Origin: DAOOVD01 sp035369845
GTDB lineage: Bacteria; Bacillota; Desulfotomaculia; Desulfotomaculales; Pelotomaculaceae
Reading direction: 5' to 3'
Assembly (NCBI GenBank): GCA_035369845.1
Contig: DAOOVD010000046.1
Coordinates: 1 to 19,272 of the forward strand
DNA length: 19,272 nt
The position numbers and the translations under genes were made by a program. The notes beneath the pieces were generated by a model. That model ran no database searches, was not told where the DNA came from, and saw only the letters and a program-made list of their open reading frames with translations. Positions 14,755 through 19,272 of the stretch are shown piece after piece. Numbering within the stretch: the first letter of the stretch is position 1; each line of letters begins with the position of its first letter.

Positions 14755-16512
14755 TTGAAAATGATTAAGAGGACAACCGCCGCCGTGCTGGCGGTGGGCA
14801 TGTTGCTGGCCGCGCCCGCCTGGGCGGCGGAAAAAGAGGCGTCTACTGTGCAGGAGATGAAAGGCGGTGTGGGAATCATACTGCTGAAAAGTAATGCTGC
14901 CGGACAGAATGTGGAAAAGGTGGAGTTGAACGAAAAACAGCGGCAGGCCCTGGAAAAGATCTATCAAATCGTGCCCGAACTGAAGGAACTCTCTCTTGAA
15001 AGTGTGCATGACGGGGGAGAGGGCACCTGGAAGGTAGCCCTGAGCAACCGCGCCGGAGAGACGGAGCCCGGCATTATGCATGCTCATGCCAGTCTTGCTT
15101 TTGATAAAGACACAAACGAACTGATCAGTTTGCATGTTCAGAATCCGGATTGGGCTTCTATAGATCTCCCTTCACCCGGACTGGCGAGAGAGAAGGCGGC
15201 TGAATTTGCCCGGCGGGTCCTGGGAGACAGGATAAAGGACTACCAGATGAGCGATCGAATGGGCTACGGCGGTGCAAGCACGCGGGACGACAAGGGGAAC
15301 GAGATAACGTGGGCCTCGGCAAGCGTGCAGTTCGAGCGGCTGATCAACGGCATACCCTTTTTGAGCAGCGGCTTTAGGGTAAACGTAGACGCCGCCGGTC
15401 ATGTCACCGGATATTATGCAGAAGGGTATCATGAGAAAGACGACGGCTTAATGGATGCGGATCCGGCTTTGTTCCCCGATCCTTCCCGGGCCGTAGCGAA
15501 AGAAGAGGCGGAAAAGGTTTTTGCCGGGCTGCTGGAAATGAAGCTGAACTATGTTGAGCGACAGCCTCTGAAGTACCCCGCGTTTGGTGGAGAGAAGGTC
15601 GAAACCCGGCCGGCTTTGATGTATAATCCTTCAATTGATACGCTCATAGACGCTGTGACGGGCAAGCCGCTGGCCGGTTACCAAGAGCAGCCGCTGACCA
15701 GCCGGATAAGCCTGGCTGGAGAGGGCAAGAAACTGGTCGCCGGGACTCCCGAAGCGGCGGCCGCTCTACTTGCCGCTGAGACCGGCATAGATATTTCCGG
15801 CATGAAGTTTAACGGGGTAGAAGAGCGGGAAGAGTCCCTTGATCCGGGAATTAAGGTAAAAGAGTACAGATGGATGTCCGAACCCCAAACGGGGCAGGAC
15901 GGCAGGCCGGATCACAGCACGATGCGGTTTTTGCATCTCAGCGCGCTGGCGGACACGGGCCGGGTAGTCGGCTTCAACCTCCAGGATGAATCCGGGCGCG
16001 GCAAAAAGGCGGTGGTATCCAGGGAAGCCGCACAGGAAACGGCGGTTCAATTTATGCAAAGGTGCCTGGACAAAGGAGCGGCCGAGCTGGAAATGTACGT
16101 CTACCCGCCGGGCGAAGAAAGCGTTCCCGAATGGGTGGACAGGAGCAAGCTGGAAGGCAACGGGCAGCGGCCGGAATTTCATTTTACCTTCACGTGCACC
16201 CACCAGGGCATTCCGGTTTCAGACCGTTCGTACTCTGTAACTGTAGACGGGCTTACAGGCAGGATTACAGGTTTTTACGACGGGAACAGCAGTTCATCCG
16301 TCGCCCTTCCGGACAGCAAGGATGTTGTGACGGCTGAAGCGGCAAAGGCCGAGTTTTTGAAAAGCCACCCGCTGCGCCTGGTTTACCTCTGGCCTGAATA
16401 TTTCGGACAGAAAGCTCCCAACCCTCTTCTGGTATATATGCCGGATTACGGTGGAAGCTGGGGGTACATCGACGCCTTAACCGGAAAAACGGTGACGGTG
16501 GAGATGAATTAA
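14755..16512 (+). CDS. Secreted YcdB/YcdC-domain protein
   Basis: A 585-aa exported protein. A signal peptide occupies about residues 1-24 (MKMIKRTTAAVLAVGMLLAA, cleavage after AWA). The mature part has two similar halves with PepSY-like alpha-plus-beta units: helix ...AREKAAEFARRVLGDRI, then strands such as VQFERLINGIPFLSSGFRVNVDAAGHVTGYY, repeated later as SREAAQETAVQFMQRCLDK and FTCTHQGIPVSDRSYSVTVDGLTGRITGFY. This pattern is characteristic of YcdB/YcdC (DUF4901-type) proteins of spore-forming Firmicutes. Their molecular function is not established; binding or inhibition of extracellular proteins is a common guess for PepSY folds. A TTG start at 14755 fits GGGGAG with six-base spacing; ATG 14761 is the alternative. 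It is followed by a strong hairpin at 16538-16566 and is probably monocistronic. Confidence 0.85.
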   Translation: MKMIKRTTAAVLAVGMLLAAPAWAAEKEASTVQEMKGGVGIILLKSNAAGQNVEKVELNEKQRQALEKIYQIVPELKELSLESVHDGGEGTWKVALSNRAGETEPGIMHAHASLAFDKDTNELISLHVQNPDWASIDLPSPGLAREKAAEFARRVLGDRIKDYQMSDRMGYGGASTRDDKGNEITWASASVQFERLINGIPFLSSGFRVNVDAAGHVTGYYAEGYHEKDDGLMDADPALFPDPSRAVAKEEAEKVFAGLLEMKLNYVERQPLKYPAFGGEKVETRPALMYNPSIDTLIDAVTGKPLAGYQEQPLTSRISLAGEGKKLVAGTPEAAAALLAAETGIDISGMKFNGVEEREESLDPGIKVKEYRWMSEPQTGQDGRPDHSTMRFLHLSALADTGRVVGFNLQDESGRGKKAVVSREAAQETAVQFMQRCLDKGAAELEMYVYPPGEESVPEWVDRSKLEGNGQRPEFHFTFTCTHQGIPVSDRSYSVTVDGLTGRITGFYDGNSSSSVALPDSKDVVTAEAAKAEFLKSHPLRLVYLWPEYFGQKAPNPLLVYMPDYGGSWGYIDALTGKTVTVEMN

Positions 16513-16537
16513 CTTAAAATTGGCGGTAATAACCTGG

Positions 16538-16566
16538 GAGCCGGGGTCTGCAGCAGGCCCCGGCTC
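16538..16566 (+). terminator. Strong GC hairpin after the YcdB-like gene
   Basis: GAGCCGGGGTC (16538-16548) pairs with GGCCCCGGCTC (16556-16566) over 11 positions (one T-G) with a 7-base loop, 25 bases after the stop codon. There is no T-tract on either side, so it is either a non-canonical terminator or an RNA 3'-end stabiliser. Confidence 0.5.
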
Positions 16567-16738
16567 AATAGGTATTGAATATATAACCCGTCTGCATCGA
16601 GAATTTGAAAAGTATTGTAAGCGGAGCTTGCCGGGCAGGTGGAGCGCGCGCTTTCCCCCGGAAGATTACCGGTCGGCGATTTTCATGCATGAATAGGATG
16701 GTGAAACTAATATCGAATCACTAGGAGTTTGATGGTAT

Positions 16739-17039
16739 TTGGACCCGAAAAAGAAAACTGTTATTTTAATTATCTTGATTCCGATCATACCCACCATGTT
16801 AATTTTGGCGGATTGTAGTAAATCAAAAGTAGTTACGGTTAGTTCGATGCAGCAGGATAATTTTAGTTTGCCTCAAGTCAATGTCGCTGCATTCAAAGGT
16901 CAGGGGCGGCTGGCATTTGTCTGGAACAACTTCCTTAAAATATCCAGAGTGGCTGGCCTGGTCGCCTGACGGAAGCAAACTGCCTGCCGTTAAAGGTAGA
17001 GAGCTCTCCTGGGTACTATGGGTATGTTTCATGGCTTGA
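16739..17039 (+). pseudogene. Frameshifted membrane/lipoprotein-type propeller gene fragment
   Basis: A TTG at 16739 with AGGAG 11 bases upstream opens a frame reading MDPKKKTVILIILIPIIPTM, then LILADCSKSK (a TM anchor or imperfect lipobox) and ends with QGRLAFVWNNFLKIS. This frame soon stops at 16969. In another frame, beginning with GAGTGGCTG near 16950, the text continues EWLAWSPDGSKLPAVKG, a clear WD40/TolB propeller blade motif, up to a TGA at 17037-17039. One extra base near 16948-16950 would explain both, so this looks like a real gene broken by a frameshift and cut off after its first blade. A propeller-bearing intact gene follows at 17184. A sequencing error could also produce the shift. 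Confidence 0.6.
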
Positions 17040-17183
17040 CATCTTAGCCTTCTATGGGAAGCAATCAATTCCTTTAAGGGATTAGAAATACATTAATTGA
17101 TTACTTTTAATGAACCTGTTTGTTTCTTGCGCCGTCATACTTTTGAGTCACGGTGGTTAAATTGCCGGAGGGTGTTCAATGGC

Positions 17184-17828
17184 TTGGCCAGGCGAATTGT
17201 TTTAATAGCGCTTGTTGTAGTGTTGGTTATTTTTATATGTAACAATGTTATTGGCCGTATTTATTCAATGATCCCTGTCCAAAGGGCAGTATTTGATAAT
17301 ATCCAGAGGTCGATACTTGAATCCATAAATGGTATAAAGAAACAAGCGCTGCCCATCGCGGCCGAATTTCCGGGAAGAGAAGCAGCCTTGAGTTCACCAT
17401 GTATTGCTGTGCAAAACTATTTACATGGAAATGATACCGTGGAGTTGAGTGTATATAATCTCGAAACAGGCGAGAAATATACCGTTCCCACTATCGGAAA
17501 ACACATTTCCGGTTTTGATATCGAAGGCAAGAATGTGGTTTGGGCGGACCTGCGCAGCGAAACGCGTGACCCGGTGCAGACAGAACCGTCCGGAAAATTT
17601 ACATATAACCAGAGTAAACTCAACTGGGACGTGTTCCTGTACAACCTGGAAACCAAAGAATTAAAGCAGCTTACCCACAACCCGGCGGCGCAGCGCAATC
17701 CCCGCATCTGGCATAATTATGTCGTCTGGGAGGACAACCGAGACGATACTACGGACGACTATTACGGTATCTGGAACGTCTACCTTTACGACCGAAGTTA
17801 TCAAAAAAGCAAATCTGGAGGTGGCTGA
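17184..17828 (+). CDS. Membrane-anchored TolB-like protein, short
   Basis: A 214-aa protein with an N-terminal TM anchor (about 4-20, VLIALVVVLVIFICN) and an extracytoplasmic part with TolB/WD40-like repeats. Examples are ISGFDIEGKNVVWADLRS (108-125), NWDVFLYNLETKELKQLTHN (147-166), RIWHNYVVWEDNRDD (174-188) and GIWNVYLYDR (195-204). Only two or three blades are present, too few for a closed propeller, so it may be truncated; the tail QKSKSGGG looks unnatural. The start was set at TTG 17184, behind GGAGGGTG with nine-base spacing and right at the TM helix; a TTG at 17097 would add 29 unlike residues without a ribosome site. It stops one base before the next gene, so the two form an operon. 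Confidence 0.75.
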   Translation: MARRIVLIALVVVLVIFICNNVIGRIYSMIPVQRAVFDNIQRSILESINGIKKQALPIAAEFPGREAALSSPCIAVQNYLHGNDTVELSVYNLETGEKYTVPTIGKHISGFDIEGKNVVWADLRSETRDPVQTEPSGKFTYNQSKLNWDVFLYNLETKELKQLTHNPAAQRNPRIWHNYVVWEDNRDDTTDDYYGIWNVYLYDRSYQKSKSGGG

Positions 17829-17829
17829 G

Positions 17830-19272
17830 ATGATTAAATCCGGCAAGACTGTCGTTTTCCCGGTTCTATTCTTATTCATTTTCACCCTTCTCGCGGGGTT
17901 GGCCGGCAGACCCCGGGAGGTTTGGGCCGCCGGACAAAGTCAGGCTGCCGCCGGCGCGGGGGCAGCGGCAACAGGCGAGTCCCTTGACGAGTTAAGAGCA
18001 GAGCTGTGGAAAACCACGGACGTGCTGGAAAAAAGAAACATCGTTGATAATTTTAAATCCATGCCGGGTCCGGACGCCGCAGCGGCGCGGGTTTTGCTGG
18101 ACTACCTGAAGGAAAACCCCGGAATAGACATAGACCCCGGGAATGTCATTGACGCCCTGGTTAAGCTGATGACAGACGAACAGGTTAGCCAACTGACGAA
18201 AGATATCAATACCTATATCGATACCACCTATAATGGAGCTAATTATTACCCGCTCCTGGTTCCTGTCTTGGCCGCCCGCATCAATAATCCGAATGATTTG
18301 ACCAACGCCGTACTTTCTCTGCAAGAAAGCTGTTATTTCGAAGCATACCGCCAATTATTGCCGGAGGCCCGGCAGAAGATCTTCACCGAGCCAGCCGGTA
18401 TGGTACAGTGGCTGGACGAGGTTTATGCCAAACTAACTAAGCCAATGGCCCGGGAGAGCCTTGTTCATGCCGTCGTGACGGTTGTCCAAAAACAGCCGGC
18501 CGGCGCCAGCCGTTCGGCCGTCACCGGCTGGCTGTGGCGCGTGCAGGAAAAGGAACCTGATCCGGTTAACCGCTGCCACCAGCTTTTTACCCTTTATGAA
18601 CTGGGAGAAGCCAGGGCTTTGAGAGCAATAGAAGACCTCTATTCCGGACTTCCGTCCACCGGGGCAAAAGTTGACTTGATCCATAGAATCGGCAGCTTTA
18701 CCCGCTCGCAGCTTAAAGATACCGATAAAGACGGTTTAATTGAATGGTTATGGAAAACGGCCGAAAAAGATGCGTCGCCGTATTGCCGCCAGGAATGCCT
18801 TGCCGTTCTCTACACTAATTTAGGCCAGGAAAAGGCCTTGGAGCAGTTCGTGCGGGATACTGACCAAAACGGGGTGGCTGCCTTTGCCGGAGAAGATAAT
18901 ATATTCCGAATTGACGGTCCTGACTGGCAGTTGTTGAGGGACGCCGGCCAAAAATACCCGCAAAGCTACCTGGGCCGGGGAATCAAGGCCTACGAAGAAG
19001 TGCGGGGGTGGCCTTATTTTGAAATAGACCGTCCAGAAGAATCATTTGAAGTTATCTGGGTGCCTCCTTACGGGGACGAGCAGTACGATCCGGACCGGGA
19101 AATCCCCGGCTGGGAAAAGTTTTTGGCTGAATTTCCCCGCCACCCGGCCTCGGACGACGCCGCCTACCGCCTGGCCCGCTGCTACGAGATCAAAGGCCGT
19201 TATGCCGACGCTGTCAAAACGATGCAGAAGGCGCGCTATTTGCCTGACGGGGACATGCGCTACGCGGCGGAC
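17830..19272 (+). CDS. Large secreted helical/TPR-like protein, 3' end outside window
   Basis: 481 codons are visible and open to the right edge. The ATG at 17830 has GGAGGTGG about six bases upstream, in the end of the preceding gene. A signal peptide (about 1-34) begins MIKSGKTVVFPVLFLFIFTL and ends near VWAAG. An alanine/glycine linker follows, then a mainly helical body with HEAT/TPR-like spacing. Residues near 425-480 (WEKFLAEFPRHPASDDAAYR, LARCYEIKGRYADAVKTMQK) strongly resemble a TPR unit as in outer-layer or assembly lipoproteins. DTDKDGLIEW resembles a calcium-binding loop but lacks the final acidic ligand. Family unknown; probably acts outside the membrane with the TolB-like protein encoded just before it. 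Confidence 0.82.
   Translation, partial: MIKSGKTVVFPVLFLFIFTLLAGLAGRPREVWAAGQSQAAAGAGAAATGESLDELRAELWKTTDVLEKRNIVDNFKSMPGPDAAAARVLLDYLKENPGIDIDPGNVIDALVKLMTDEQVSQLTKDINTYIDTTYNGANYYPLLVPVLAARINNPNDLTNAVLSLQESCYFEAYRQLLPEARQKIFTEPAGMVQWLDEVYAKLTKPMARESLVHAVVTVVQKQPAGASRSAVTGWLWRVQEKEPDPVNRCHQLFTLYELGEARALRAIEDLYSGLPSTGAKVDLIHRIGSFTRSQLKDTDKDGLIEWLWKTAEKDASPYCRQECLAVLYTNLGQEKALEQFVRDTDQNGVAAFAGEDNIFRIDGPDWQLLRDAGQKYPQSYLGRGIKAYEEVRGWPYFEIDRPEESFEVIWVPPYGDEQYDPDREIPGWEKFLAEFPRHPASDDAAYRLARCYEIKGRYADAVKTMQKARYLPDGDMRYAAD

Noticed and set aside
17097..17183. N-terminal extension of the short TolB-like protein from TTG 17097
   Set aside because: No ribosome site, unlike sequence; TTG 17184 has GGAGGGTG and is followed at once by the TM anchor.
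18715..18750. EF-hand in the right-edge secreted protein (DTDKDGLIEW)
   Set aside because: The twelfth-position acidic ligand is missing and there is only one copy; not enough to claim calcium binding.

Overview
The window is bacterial, from a GC-rich low-branching Firmicute. The best guess is a Desulfotomaculum/Pelotomaculum/Moorella-type clostridium. Supporting signs are frequent TTG/GTG starts behind strong GGAGG-type ribosome sites, tightly overlapping GC-rich genes, a YcdB/YcdC-type secreted protein, a Y1 transposase bracketed by GGGACGGTTCT repeats, and IS605-like hairpins. Taxonomy is inferred from style; there is no rRNA or other marker.

Layout. (1) 1-117, minus: the first 39 codons of a secreted protein running off the left edge. 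(2) 298-6324, minus: five mutually overlapping genes in the order ECF sigma factor, membrane-anchored WD40/TolB-like (probable anti-sigma) protein, large exported two-TM protein, ABC ATPase, ABC-2 permease. This looks like a single regulated envelope/export operon. (3) about 6500-7617: a REP-associated Y1 transposase (RAYT) gene flanked by inverted REP-like hairpins. Arrays of the outer half-repeat extend outward on both sides, and the last codons and stop of the transposase lie inside one repeat. (4) 7703-10955, plus: three tightly coupled genes, an unrecognised 264-aa protein and two P-loop ATPases. The second is clearly of the DUF2791/BrxD type (the BREX ATP-binding family) and the first is a diverged relative. 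No PglZ, BrxC or methyltransferase is present. (5) 11024-11695: an AT-richer SanA/YdcF-like DUF218 membrane protein, then an IS605-like end hairpin. (6) 11835-14420: an Upf1-like SF1 helicase with a degenerate phospholipase-D-like motif and C-terminal topoisomerase-type zinc fingers. A second IS605-like end hairpin follows, in the opposite orientation. (7) 14755-19272, plus: a secreted YcdB/YcdC protein, a frameshifted propeller-type lipoprotein relic, a small membrane-anchored TolB-like protein, and a large secreted helical/TPR-like protein running off the right edge.

The middle (about 6500-14650) has the character of an accessory island, with a mobile-element gene, repeats, hairpin relics, a low-GC insert, and an ATPase/helicase gene set reminiscent of phage-defence loci. 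The strongest candidate for something undescribed is the 264-aa protein + two BrxD-like ATPases module, possibly working with the downstream helicase. The second most interesting object is the RAYT element, whose two terminal hairpins keep pairing with different stem sequences around a shared loop core.
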